Both the position numbers and the translations under genes were made by a program. Below the pieces are notes generated by a model, which saw only the letters and a program-made list of their open reading frames with translations, did no database searches and was not told the DNA's origin. 64,000 bases of DNA. It comes from JANWYT01 sp034437555 (GTDB lineage Bacteria; Chloroflexota; Anaerolineae; Aggregatilineales; Phototrophicaceae). Every line of letters starts with the position of its first letter. Position 1 is the first letter of the stretch. Below, piece by piece: positions 1 to 8,233 of the stretch. The stretch covers positions 186,001 to 250,000 of the forward strand of contig DAOTTQ010000037.1 of assembly GCA_034437555.1 (NCBI GenBank), given 5' to 3'.

Positions 1-201
1 GTCAGGAGTAAACTTGCTATCAGAATCGGCACGCCCTATCACAAAGTCATGTTTAGTAGAGGCACGCAAAATATCAGGTGTGCCTAGCACTCTAAACTCA
101 ACCACCCATGGAATTATGCCATCGTCTAGGTTGCGGTCTTCTAGATTTTGGTAACTTTCGGAAAAGCGTAGGTCAGTTGTTTTATTAGGTTCTTGTGTCA
201 T
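1..201 (-). CDS. FHA-domain protein, N-terminal fragment (cut by window edge)
   Basis: Only the first 67 codons are present; the gene continues beyond base 1. The ATG at 201 follows AAGGA with an 8-base spacer. The translation begins MTQEPNKTTDLRFSES and runs into a beta-strand-like VVEFRVLG (residues 33-40) and then DFVIGRADS (52-60). A hydrophobic strand followed by a hydrophobic-IGR motif is the usual opening of a forkhead-associated (FHA) domain, which binds phosphothreonine peptides. The second conserved motif (SxxH) lies outside the window, so the assignment rests on the first half only. About 30 polar residues precede the domain and no signal peptide is seen, which suggests a cytoplasmic protein. 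The rest of the protein is unknown. Confidence 0.65.
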   Translation of the reverse strand, partial: MTQEPNKTTDLRFSESYQNLEDRNLDDGIIPWVVEFRVLGTPDILRASTKHDFVIGRADSDSKFTPD

Positions 202-376
202 AGCGTTGTTCCTTACTTGCAGATAGCCTCTGTGTGGCTCATCATCAATTGGCACGCGAAATTTACTTGGAAAGCATAAAACATGAAAATGAACGTCTTA
301 TAAGATAATACGTTAGAATATGGGGTAAGGTTGTGTTGTTACTCTAACAATTGGCAACACGCACTTAAAACTTAAA

Positions 377-411
377 CGAAAAACGGGCGTGTTTTACTCC
401 GCCCGTTTTTA
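377..411 (-). terminator. Rho-independent terminator after acyl-CoA dehydrogenase
   Basis: The stem AAAACGGGCG / CGCCCGTTTT has a short loop and a T-run on either strand. It lies 43 bases past the stop codon of the minus-strand acyl-CoA dehydrogenase. The rest of 202-453 is AT-rich and should hold the promoter of the FHA gene, but I could not fix one. Confidence 0.75.
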
Positions 412-453
412 TAGCCTAAATTTTGCGTTTGTATCTCGTTTTGTTTACATGGC

Positions 454-1623
454 TTACTTAAATAGCTCGCGCACAACGATGTTCTTCAAAATTTGGCTTG
501 TGCCTTCGTAAATTTGGAAGACCTTTACATCACGCATTAGTTTTTCTACGGGATATTCCTTCATGTAGCCATAGCCACCAAACACTTGCACCGCATCTAC
601 AGCCGCCTTCATTGCCATATCCGCCGCAAAAATTTTGGCAGTTGCGCTTAGTTTGGCGTTGGGTGCGCCCACTTCTACTGTCCAAGCCGATTGCCATGTC
701 ATTAGGCGAGCAGCTTCATAGTTCACTGCCATATCAGCAATCATGTGGCTAACTGCTTGGTGCGCATACAAGGGTTGCCCAAAAGTTTCGCGTTCTTTAG
801 CATACTTAATGCTTTCTTCCATAGCACGACGAAGCAAGCCTAATGCACTAGCAGCCACACCGGGGCGGCTGTAGTCGAAGACTTTCATTGCCGTTAAGAA
901 GCCACTGCCATCTATCCCTAAACGATTTTCTTCTGGAATTTCTACGTTTTCAAAGGTCACTTGGGCGGTATCGCTGGCGCGTTGCCCCATCTTGTCAAAC
1001 TTCTTGCTAATGGTTACGCCGGGCATATCACGCTCTACGACGAAACAAGAAATGCCACGATGCCCTGCGGAGGGGTCGGTTTTGGCAAAAACAGTATAAA
1101 AATTGGCATAGCTGGCGTTAGTGATAAAAGTCTTGCTTCCGTTAAGGATATATTTTGCGCCCTGCTTTTCGGCGCGGCTTTCCATCCCTACCACATTAGA
1201 GCCTGCGGCGGGTTCAGTGACGCAATAGCTCACCAATTCGCCACCATCAATCAAGCGTTCCCCTAACCAATGGGCTTTTTGCTTGTCACTGCCAGCAATC
1301 AAAATGGGCAAGTCACCCAAGCCGTTGGTGCTGATGCTGGTACCGATGCCCGTACAACCATAACCCACTTCTTCTGATACTAGCACTTCGTCCATCAATG
1401 AAGCACCCATCCCACCGTATTCTTCGGGGATGTTCATGTTCACTAAGCCAACGGCGCGCGCTTTATCAAAAATATCGCGGGGGAACTTGGCATGTTCATC
1501 ATATTCAGCAGCCACAGGAATAATTTCTTTTGCCACAAAATCACGGGCAAGTTTTTGAAGCATTTCTTGTTCTTCGGTGATTTGAAACGAAACGCCCTGC
1601 ATTTGAGAGGTTGAAGCGACCAT
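454..1623 (-). CDS. Acyl-CoA dehydrogenase
   Basis: A full-length 389-residue FAD enzyme of the acyl-CoA dehydrogenase family, which oxidises acyl-CoA to trans-2-enoyl-CoA and passes electrons to ETF. Visible motifs are YCVTEPAAGSN (about 132-142, the FAD/substrate loop), TFITNA, RETFGQPLYAHQAV in the C-terminal helical domain, and FGGYGYMKEYPVEKLMRD. The segment IYEGTSQIL places the catalytic base at Glu373, as in medium- and short-chain enzymes. The ATG at 1623 follows GCAGGAG with good spacing. It appears monocistronic, with a promoter at 1678-1705 and a terminator at 377-411. Substrate chain length cannot be read from the sequence; a short/medium-chain or branched-chain substrate is most likely. 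Confidence 0.93.
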   Translation of the reverse strand: MVASTSQMQGVSFQITEEQEMLQKLARDFVAKEIIPVAAEYDEHAKFPRDIFDKARAVGLVNMNIPEEYGGMGASLMDEVLVSEEVGYGCTGIGTSISTNGLGDLPILIAGSDKQKAHWLGERLIDGGELVSYCVTEPAAGSNVVGMESRAEKQGAKYILNGSKTFITNASYANFYTVFAKTDPSAGHRGISCFVVERDMPGVTISKKFDKMGQRASDTAQVTFENVEIPEENRLGIDGSGFLTAMKVFDYSRPGVAASALGLLRRAMEESIKYAKERETFGQPLYAHQAVSHMIADMAVNYEAARLMTWQSAWTVEVGAPNAKLSATAKIFAADMAMKAAVDAVQVFGGYGYMKEYPVEKLMRDVKVFQIYEGTSQILKNIVVRELFK

Positions 1624-1677
1624 ATAAAAATCTCCTGCAAAAACTATAACTTAAAAAATCAAACATTGGTTAGATTA

Positions 1678-1705
1678 AGTATAACATCAAAAAGCGAAAA
1701 CACAA
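1678..1705 (-). promoter_or_regulatory. Candidate promoter of acyl-CoA dehydrogenase
   Basis: Read on the minus strand: TTGTGT, 16 bases, TATACT, about 55 bases ahead of the ATG at 1623. The match to a housekeeping sigma-70 promoter is good at -10 and moderate at -35. Confidence 0.45.
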
Positions 1706-1799
1706 TAAATTTTCTTTAGCGGTTATCCTCCATTGGGCATCCCCCATACCACGCGACAAGCTAAATTTTGGCTTGCCGTGCGGTGTCTTGAGAGGGGCG

Positions 1800-2549
1800 T
1801 TATTGTGCGCTAAGCAGTTCTAACAAGCCGACTGTTGCCGTTGTTGCTTGTTCGGTCTGTTCGGCGTGGCTAATCGTAGCGGGGTTATCCCCGTCTTGGT
1901 TGCCATACCAGCCAAATTGCGCGTGGTTTCCGCCGTCAATCGCCGCAAACTGCGTGTTTTCAGGCAAATCAGCTTTAGAAGCAAGCACTGCTTCTGCACT
2001 GGCAAGCCCGTCATTTGTTGCATAAATAGACAACACTTGAAGGTCATCACGATTGGCTAAAGCATTACCTGCGGGATAGGATGCCATAAACACCAAACCC
2101 GTCACCTTAGGGTTAGATTCGGAGAACAAAGAAGCGGCTACGCCCCCTAAAGAGTGTCCACCCACTGCCCATTGTTCAATAGCGGGATAGGCTTCAATGA
2201 CGGCGTTGCCCGCCCCAATGTCAAAAAAAGCAAGGTTAAGCGGTGCATAGACAATCGCTACCAAGTAACCCTCTTCGGCAATGGCACGTGCGAGAGGCGC
2301 ATAGGCTTCGGCTTTTACGCGCCCACCGGGATACAAAATATAGCCCACAGTTGGCGTGTCTTTTGGTTCAAAGACAATAAAGCCGTCCGTTTTAACTGTT
2401 AAAGTATCGTTGTCAAGCAAGGCTTGTTCGGCTTGGGGCATGATGGGGTTTGTGCTACTCGCCCAAATGGTAAAGCTGGATGTGATAACAAGCAATGACA
2501 CACCAATAATTAGCAGTGAGCGTCCTAGCCGTGTTTTGATAAAGTTCAT
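1800..2549 (-). CDS. Membrane-anchored or exported alpha/beta hydrolase
   Basis: A 249-residue protein when started at the ATG at 2549, which has AAGGGA ten bases upstream; an upstream in-frame ATG at 2606 has no ribosome-binding site. The N-terminus is basic, then strongly hydrophobic (about 10-28), consistent with a signal anchor or signal peptide. The body is an alpha/beta hydrolase: YILYPGGRV forms the strand and oxyanion region, GHSLGG holds the nucleophile (about Ser133), an Asp lies in ATNDGLA, and a His in DGGNHAQFGWYG. The PGGRV...YAPLA...GYLVAIVYAPLNLAFF pattern is typical of a dienelactone-hydrolase-like family of unknown substrate. It lies between two unrelated minus-strand genes and its function is unassigned. 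Confidence 0.8.
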   Translation of the reverse strand: MNFIKTRLGRSLLIIGVSLLVITSSFTIWASSTNPIMPQAEQALLDNDTLTVKTDGFIVFEPKDTPTVGYILYPGGRVKAEAYAPLARAIAEEGYLVAIVYAPLNLAFFDIGAGNAVIEAYPAIEQWAVGGHSLGGVAASLFSESNPKVTGLVFMASYPAGNALANRDDLQVLSIYATNDGLASAEAVLASKADLPENTQFAAIDGGNHAQFGWYGNQDGDNPATISHAEQTEQATTATVGLLELLSAQ

Positions 2550-2671
2550 AAAGTACCGTGTCCCTTGTACGTTGGTTTGAATGGCAGAAGCATAAAGCCC
2601 ACGCATAAGGGACAGATAAAAAGGGGATGTGCTTTCGTTCAGAAACTTAGTACGGCTAACAATTGGTATGC

Positions 2672-3652
2672 CTAAGCGTCTTGGATGGCTTTTGCTGCCA
2701 ATTGCCCACTGATAAACGCGCCTTCTACGCGCCCACGCCCACCAAACGCATCCCCCGCAAAAAATAGGGGCAAGCCTTCTGCCTTAAAGTAGTCGTCAAT
2801 GTGGGTGGTAACAGCAACAGAGTATAGCCACTTCTTTAGCTGTGATTCGGTAATGTGTGCGCCCTCTTGTAGGTGGGGTTCAAGGGGCGCAGAAAGTTTT
2901 TCTAGTACCTCTGCTTCGGGAGCATCATAATACTCACGGCTAAAGGTTGCGCTGGCGTGGGTCGTGACGATACACACGTCGCTAATGCCCTTCGCTTGGT
3001 TATCAGCAATCCAATACACTGGCTCTTGGAAGTTTTGTACTGCGCCGGGTTCGGGTAAATTAACGCCACCCTCTACAACAAACATGCCACACAAACACGG
3101 GTCATATTGGATGCGCTTTAATGCGTGTTGGTCGGTTTCGCTTAATGTCACGCCACTGGTAGACAAGAGCGCAAGTGATTGGGGAACGGGGGCAGTCAGT
3201 AAAACCTTCTTACCTGTATAAACGCCTTCATTGGTATCTGTCAGTACCCAATGGTCGCCCGCCCAATCAATGAGCTTTACTTGTACGTTGACTTGCACGT
3301 TTAAGCCTTTTTCTAGATGTTGGGCAATGGCGTTCATGCCCTCATTAGCAATATAACGGGGGTGTCCATCGCCAGCAGTACGCTTTAGGCTACCATCGCT
3401 CCAGCCATGCCCCCACACACGCACCACCCCATCCGCCAGCCAACGGTCAACTTCGGCTTGAAATTCGGGGGTACGAACCGTAAAGAACTGTGCGCCATGG
3501 TCGGCTAGCCCACCTTGAATCCGCCGTGTCGCTAAACGTCCGCCTATACTGCGTCCTTTGTCTAGCACAAGCACAGAAACACCGCTTGCCTGCAACGTTT
3601 GCGCCGCTACTAAGCCCGAAAGCCCTGCGCCTACAATGATAACATCCTGCAT
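2672..3652 (-). CDS. Renalase-like FAD-dependent oxidoreductase
   Basis: A full-length 326-residue flavoprotein. It opens with the dinucleotide-binding motif IIVGAGLSGLVAAQTL (4-19), an acidic/basic strand end VLVLDKG, and GGRLATRR, and then DHGAQFFTVR. This arrangement is typical of the renalase/amine-oxidase-like NAD(P)/FAD family. The C-terminal GDAFGGRGRVEGAFISGQLAA is the second FAD-contact segment. Bacterial renalases re-oxidise mis-reduced dihydronicotinamide isomers, but many members of the broader family are uncharacterised, so the reaction is inferred only. The ATG at 3652 follows GAGGATGAG. No signal peptide; probably cytoplasmic. Confidence 0.82.
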   Translation of the reverse strand: MQDVIIVGAGLSGLVAAQTLQASGVSVLVLDKGRSIGGRLATRRIQGGLADHGAQFFTVRTPEFQAEVDRWLADGVVRVWGHGWSDGSLKRTAGDGHPRYIANEGMNAIAQHLEKGLNVQVNVQVKLIDWAGDHWVLTDTNEGVYTGKKVLLTAPVPQSLALLSTSGVTLSETDQHALKRIQYDPCLCGMFVVEGGVNLPEPGAVQNFQEPVYWIADNQAKGISDVCIVTTHASATFSREYYDAPEAEVLEKLSAPLEPHLQEGAHITESQLKKWLYSVAVTTHIDDYFKAEGLPLFFAGDAFGGRGRVEGAFISGQLAAKAIQDA

Positions 3653-3775
3653 GGTTTCTCATCCTCACATATCGCGTTTAACGCTCCCTATCATAGCGCA
3701 TTTGCGATGTTTGGGGTATTGCCTAGTCAGGTGACCTCTTATAAACCGTCTTAACCCGTCATAACAAAGATGGGC

Positions 3776-3804
3776 TTCACAAAACCTTAAAGAAGGCGTA
3801 TAAT
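3776..3804 (+). promoter_or_regulatory. Promoter of ssrA
   Basis: TTCACA (3776-3781), a 17-base spacer, and TATAAT (3799-3804), 20 bases before the mature 5' end of tmRNA at 3824. A near-consensus housekeeping sigma-70 promoter. Confidence 0.8.
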
Positions 3805-3823
3805 TTAGCATGTAACAACATAC

Positions 3824-4198
3824 GGGGGCGAACCAGATTCGACAGCGTGCGTTGTGACTGTACTGCGAGCCGAGCGCCTACTCGTTAAACGGGCAACAAC
3901 TTTAGGTGCCAAACCTAATACATTTGCCCTTGCTGCGTAAGTAGCAATGAGGTAAGTAGACCCCTAAGATGGTCTACCGTTCCCACACTGACGCTTCTTG
4001 TTCGTTGGGTGGCGGGCGTAACAAAGACGAGATGCTACTCTGTCGATGCTGATAGACAGAGCCACAGACTTATCGGCTGGTTTGAGGTGTACTAAGTTCA
4101 TCCGGGCTGCCACAAACGAGATTAAGCGATGAACTATGCTTGTAGACGTGCAAGTTTCGAACACGTTGGACCCGGGGGGCAGGTCCCCGGCGCTTCCA
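3824..4198 (+). ncRNA. ssrA: Transfer-messenger RNA (tmRNA)
   Basis: tmRNA rescues stalled ribosomes with SmpB and adds a degradation tag. The 5' end GGGGGCGAACCAGATTCGACA carries the conserved tmRNA D-region. The acceptor pairs GGGGGCG with CGCTTCC (4191-4197), keeping the G3-U70 pair needed for alanine charging, followed by discriminator A at 4198; CCA is not encoded. The tag frame most likely starts at the resume codon GCA (3893) and reads ATTLGAKPNTFALAA then TAA (3938-3940); the ALAA end is the normal protease signal. Odd point: the T-arm region (4169-4190) lacks the usual TTCRA loop and folds as CCGGGG-GGCAGGT-CCCCGG. Both ends and the tag are otherwise canonical. Confidence 0.93.
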
Positions 4199-4233
4199 CA
4201 CTCTAGTTATACCAAAGAGAAACGCCAACGAAG

Positions 4234-4259
4234 AAACCGTCCAATGAGGGCGGTTTTTT
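4234..4259 (+). terminator. Terminator of ssrA
   Basis: Stem AAACCGTCC / GGGCGGTTT (one T-G pair), loop AATGA, then a T-run of six ending at 4259. It lies 36 bases past the tmRNA 3' end. Confidence 0.8.
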
Positions 4260-4318
4260 CGTTATAATGGCAAAGCTAATGATATTATCTTGTTTGATGT
4301 TTCTTCAAGGACGGCTGA

Positions 4319-5083
4319 ATGCGCGTTTCGCTATTGATGGGCTTAATTTTTGGACTTTGTGCTTGCGACGCAAGCAATGAAACAGAACGTATTTTGCAAG
4401 AACGTGACCTTGCCGCCACACAGATTATTGACATTCAAACCACATCCACAGTACAAGGTGCGCGTATCCAAACCACCCTAGACTACTCTGGCACGCAAGT
4501 CAGCATGTTGGATAGCCAAAGCCAATTTCTAAAAGCAACGCTTGTTTCGCAGGGCATTCCCTTAGATGCCATTGAAGCCCTGCAACGCAGTATGGTACAA
4601 AGTGTGTCCTTGCCCTCCCCTACACCCGCAGAGGAAAACACACTTCAAGCCACCAATGACCCCCTCAACCCCATCATCACGCCCTTTTCGCCAGTTGTGG
4701 TTGCACCACCGCCCACTCAAAACAGTATTCCACAAAATAGCACCAACGCGCGCCTAGAAAACGCCGTTACCAGCTTGGGCGTGGGTGAAGATGACTGTGC
4801 CATCGACACCACCAATCGCTTTAACACCAGCACAACTGCCATTTACATTGTGGCAACCGCACTTAATATTCCACCCAATACACGCCTTAGCTCACGGTGG
4901 TTTTTTGGCAATGAGCTAAAAGCCACGTTTGACTTTACACCCGATTTTGCCATTCAGGGCGCGTGCATTTGGTTCTTTGCAGACTCAACAGACTTTGCGT
5001 TTGAAACGGGAACATGGTCAGTTACGTTAGATATAAACGAAGTTCCTGCCACACAACCCATTCCATTTACCATTGATAGTTGA
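4319..5083 (+). CDS. Predicted lipoprotein of unknown function
   Basis: A 254-residue protein with a short lipoprotein signal, MRVSLLMGLIFGLCAC; the lipobox LCAC puts the lipidated cysteine at residue 16. AAGGA precedes the ATG by 8 bases. After a polar, probably helical segment (20-95) comes a Pro/Thr/Asn-rich linker (about 100-145) and a C-terminal region of about 105 residues with alternating strands (TAIYIVATALN, SRWFFGN, WSVTLDIN), likely a beta-sandwich. Two cysteines in the C-terminal part (DDCAIDT, QGACIWFF) could form a disulphide outside the cell. I recognise no family. It sits between the ssrA terminator and the STAS-like gene. Confidence 0.7.
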   Translation: MRVSLLMGLIFGLCACDASNETERILQERDLAATQIIDIQTTSTVQGARIQTTLDYSGTQVSMLDSQSQFLKATLVSQGIPLDAIEALQRSMVQSVSLPSPTPAEENTLQATNDPLNPIITPFSPVVVAPPPTQNSIPQNSTNARLENAVTSLGVGEDDCAIDTTNRFNTSTTAIYIVATALNIPPNTRLSSRWFFGNELKATFDFTPDFAIQGACIWFFADSTDFAFETGTWSVTLDINEVPATQPIPFTIDS

Positions 5084-5107
5084 ACACATCACAGGAGGCA
5101 CTACACG

Positions 5108-5500
5108 ATGGCAATTCTTACTCGTTGGGATAACCGCGACAAACACATAATTTTGATGGAATTTGAAAGCGAGTGGTCGTTTGACGATTTGCAGAAAGCA
5201 ATCCAAACCACAGATGACCTTATTACCAGTGTGGCGAATCATGTTGATGTGATTGTGGACTTGGAAGGAAGTAAAATCCCTAAAGACTTTATCAACATGG
5301 CAAAAATGCTCCTTGCAAACCCCGAACCACGCCCCAACGAAGGAAACCGTGTTATTGTGGGGGCAAGCAATTTCATTAAACAAGGCTATAGCCTGATTCA
5401 AAAAACCTTTGGAGATAAGCTACAGGGGCGCGAAGTGCATTTTGCTGATGATGTTGATACAGCACGTGCTATTTTGCGTGGCTTGCGCCAATCAAACTAG
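5108..5500 (+). CDS. STAS/SpoIIAA-like protein
   Basis: A 130-residue soluble protein with AGGAGG before the ATG at 5108. The pattern of a strand (HIILMEFESEW), a helix (FDDLQKAIQTTDDLI), a core strand VDVIVDLEGSKIP and a second strand-helix pair (NRVIVGASNFIKQGYSLIQKTF) fits the small STAS/SpoIIAA-like fold. There is no clear anti-sigma-antagonist phosphorylation site. Such proteins usually take part in protein-protein interaction or bind small ligands, and the partner here is unknown. The gene follows the lipoprotein by 24 bases and may be cotranscribed with it. Confidence 0.5.
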   Translation: MAILTRWDNRDKHIILMEFESEWSFDDLQKAIQTTDDLITSVANHVDVIVDLEGSKIPKDFINMAKMLLANPEPRPNEGNRVIVGASNFIKQGYSLIQKTFGDKLQGREVHFADDVDTARAILRGLRQSN

Positions 5501-5573
5501 CCAAGCGTGTAGGTGACAACGCCACTGAACTGCTTTATTCTAAATGCGTTGTTTATTCATAAAGGATGGTCTT

Positions 5574-7529
5574 ATGTTTCATGGTGGTGGTGGTGGCTGG
5601 TGGACGTATGTTTCACCTCGTAATGAACACTCAAAGCGTGGCATAGACCGCGCATTACTGATGCGGGTATTGGGGTATGCTCGACCGTATCGTTGGCACA
5701 TTGTTTGGATGCTGGGGTTTATTCTTGCCAGTACCTTTCTAGGCTTGCTTACGCCTCTTATCTTTAGAGAGATGATTGACAATGCCCTACAGCCCCCGGG
5801 CAATGCCCAATTGCTTAACTTTTTGGCATTAGGCTTGGTGACAATCCCCATCATTTCGGGGTTTATTAGCGTGCTACAACGTCGCATTAATGCCACCGTC
5901 GGCGAGGGTGTGATTTATGATTTGCGCGTGGCGTTATTCGGGCATCTCCAGCGCATGTCTTTAAGGTTCTTTACGAACACCAAAACAGGCGAATTGATGA
6001 GCCGTTTGAATGGTGATGTTATTGGCGCACAAAACGCGGTTAGCAATGTCGTCGTGACCATCATCACCAACATTCTTAGCGTCATTGCCATCTTGGGCGT
6101 TATGCTAACGCTAGAATGGCGACTCACCATTTTAGGCGTGTTGGTTTTGCCCTTCTTCATCATCATTGCGCGGCGTACAGGAAGCAAACTTCGTGACATT
6201 TTTAGAGAACAAATGGAAAATGACGCACGCATGAACGCCATGATGAACGAAACCCTTAACATCAGTGGCGCACTATTAGTCAAACTCTTTGGACGCACCA
6301 CCAACGAAACCCAGCGTTTTGCCAGTCGTGCAGAAAATGTGCGCGATGTAGGCATTATCCAAGCCGTGATTGGCACACAATTTTTTGTACTTGTCGGGTT
6401 TGTCAGTGTCATAGGCACAGCCGTAGTGTATTGGATTGGTGGGCATTTGGTGCTACAGGGCGAATTTACTGTAGGCACGATTGTCGCTTTTGGCACGTAT
6501 CTCACCCAGCTTTATGGGCCCCTCCAAGCCCTTACCAATGCGCCCGTTAGTTTTGCAACCAGCATGGTGAGCTTTGAGCGCGTCTTTGAAATTCTGGATT
6601 TGTCCCATGAAATTGACGAAAAGCCTAATGCGCTTGTCCTAGAAGATGTAAAGGGCGACATCAGTTTTGAAGATGTTACATTTGTTTACGATGCCAGCGA
6701 CAAAAACCTACTAAGGCAAGTTGACCGCGTAGGGCGCATGGACAACGTTAAAAATGTGCTGTCAGGCGATGGCAAAACCGACACATCCAAGCCAAGCACG
6801 CCTGCGGTTCGCAACCAAGCCCGTGAGAACGCACTCTCTAAGTTGTCCTTTAACATTGATGCAGGGCAATTGGTGGCATTAGTGGGCCCCAGTGGTGCAG
6901 GCAAAACCTCGCTCACCTATCTGATACCGCGCATTTATGACCCTTCATCAGGCATTATTCGTTTAGATGGTCATGACCTGCGCGACATTTCACTAGACAC
7001 ACTATCCAAGCATATTGGCATGGTGACACAAGAAACGTATCTCTTTCACGATACCATCCGCACTAACCTACAATATGCTAAGCTGGATGCCACCCAAGAA
7101 GAACTAGAAGTGGCTTGTAAAGTAGCTAATATCCACGACTTCATTATGGGCTTGTCAGAAGGCTATGATACGGTAGTCGGTGAACGTGGGTATCGCCTAA
7201 GCGGTGGCGAAAAGCAACGGATTGCCATCGCGCGTGTGGTGCTTAAAAATCCGCGCATCTTGGTTTTGGATGAAGCCACCAGTAGCCTTGATAGCCAATC
7301 CGAAGCCCTCATTCAAGATGCCCTCGCCAATATCCAAAAAGGACGCACCAGTATTATCATTGCTCACCGCCTAAGTACCATTCTTTCCGCAGATAGTATT
7401 TTTGTGGTGGATGCCGGCGAGATTGTAGAACGTGGCACGCATAGCGAACTCTTGGCAAAAGAAGGGCTATACGCTACGCTTTATGAAACACAGTTCCGCG
7501 CCCAACAGAAAGCATTTGAACAATCATGA
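5574..7529 (+). CDS. ABC exporter, fused permease and ATPase (MsbA/LmrA type)
   Basis: A 651-residue half-transporter. The ATG at 5574 is chosen because AAAGGA lies 7 bases upstream; an earlier ATG at 5544 has none. The N-terminus has a Gly-rich stretch (FHGGGGGWW). A six-helix transmembrane domain covers about 30-330. The ATPase domain shows Walker A GPSGAGKT (about 438-445), Q-loop TQETYLF, signature LSGGEKQR (about 542), Walker B ILVLDEAT (about 563) and H-loop IIAHRLS. An insertion of roughly 40-50 residues, rich in charged residues and Ser/Thr/Pro, separates the A-loop strand VTFVYD from LSKLSFNI, which is unusual. Members export lipids, drugs or peptides as dimers; the substrate is not predictable. 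Its stop overlaps the next start (ATGA). Confidence 0.93.
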   Translation: MFHGGGGGWWTYVSPRNEHSKRGIDRALLMRVLGYARPYRWHIVWMLGFILASTFLGLLTPLIFREMIDNALQPPGNAQLLNFLALGLVTIPIISGFISVLQRRINATVGEGVIYDLRVALFGHLQRMSLRFFTNTKTGELMSRLNGDVIGAQNAVSNVVVTIITNILSVIAILGVMLTLEWRLTILGVLVLPFFIIIARRTGSKLRDIFREQMENDARMNAMMNETLNISGALLVKLFGRTTNETQRFASRAENVRDVGIIQAVIGTQFFVLVGFVSVIGTAVVYWIGGHLVLQGEFTVGTIVAFGTYLTQLYGPLQALTNAPVSFATSMVSFERVFEILDLSHEIDEKPNALVLEDVKGDISFEDVTFVYDASDKNLLRQVDRVGRMDNVKNVLSGDGKTDTSKPSTPAVRNQARENALSKLSFNIDAGQLVALVGPSGAGKTSLTYLIPRIYDPSSGIIRLDGHDLRDISLDTLSKHIGMVTQETYLFHDTIRTNLQYAKLDATQEELEVACKVANIHDFIMGLSEGYDTVVGERGYRLSGGEKQRIAIARVVLKNPRILVLDEATSSLDSQSEALIQDALANIQKGRTSIIIAHRLSTILSADSIFVVDAGEIVERGTHSELLAKEGLYATLYETQFRAQQKAFEQS

Positions 7530-8182
7530 CAACTTTTGTCGCCTTACCTGATATACACAACAACCCAGAAGCTCTAAAGCGCATTTCCAGACCCCTTTAT
7601 GATGCGGATGTAGTGCTATTGGTGGGCGACATGACCAACGGCAACATGAGCCATCTCATGCGCCTTTTTGCCATTTTAGAGGACTACACCGAAACTGTTT
7701 TTGCAGTAGCGGGCAACCTAGACACCGACAGAATGAGCGTCTATCTTGCCCGTGAAGGCATCGGTTTACATCGTCGGCACATCGTCTTTGATGACATCGT
7801 GCTAAGTGGGGTGGGGGGCGCGCTGCCTTTTGCGGGCAAGTTTGTCTTTAGCGAAGAAGAATTTGCAGGGTTTTTAGACAACACCCAAGAGGACATTCGC
7901 ACCTCATTGCCCCAAGTGTTGATGTGTCATCAGCCCCCCCATAATACACTTGTAGACCGCGTAAGCAGTGGGCATCATGTAGGAAGCCGTGCTGTGAGGG
8001 CATTTATAGAGCGTGTACAGCCTATGGTATGCTTTACGGGGCATATTCATGAGGCGGCGGGCGTAGACCGCATTGGACAAACCGTGATTATCAATCCGGG
8101 GCCCCTTTGGCAAACCAACAGCTACGGCTTTGCCGAAATTGTCGATGGCAAGCTCCTAACTGCCGAAATTCGGCAAGCCTAA
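7526..8182 (+). CDS. Calcineurin-like metallophosphoesterase
   Basis: A 218-residue protein with the ordered metal-binding motifs of the family: PDIHNN (8-13), VGDMTNG, AGNLDT, MCHQPPH and GHIHEA. The ending VIINPGPLW resembles the usual NPGS segment of the MJ0936/YfcE-like group. The two-metal site hydrolyses phosphodiesters or phosphomonoesters; substrate unknown. Its ATG overlaps the stop of the ABC exporter (ATGA), so the two are probably translationally coupled and act in related processes. No signal peptide, so cytoplasmic. Confidence 0.87.
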   Translation: MTTFVALPDIHNNPEALKRISRPLYDADVVLLVGDMTNGNMSHLMRLFAILEDYTETVFAVAGNLDTDRMSVYLAREGIGLHRRHIVFDDIVLSGVGGALPFAGKFVFSEEEFAGFLDNTQEDIRTSLPQVLMCHQPPHNTLVDRVSSGHHVGSRAVRAFIERVQPMVCFTGHIHEAAGVDRIGQTVIINPGPLWQTNSYGFAEIVDGKLLTAEIRQA

Positions 8183-8233
8183 CCCGTATTCGTTTCATCT
8201 ATCATTGCCTCCATACGAAAAGAGACACCGCAC

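Noticed and set aside
1756..1785. CAAGC...GCTTG hairpin between the two minus-strand genes as a terminator.
   Set aside because: Short stem without a T-run on the relevant strand.
4263..4268. TATAAT just after the ssrA terminator as the lipoprotein promoter.
   Set aside because: No acceptable -35 at 16-18 bases; that position falls in the terminator stem.
5915..6505. A 196-codon open frame on the minus strand inside the ABC exporter.
   Set aside because: A shadow of the coding strand; low-complexity Ser/Thr/Met content and no ribosome-binding site.
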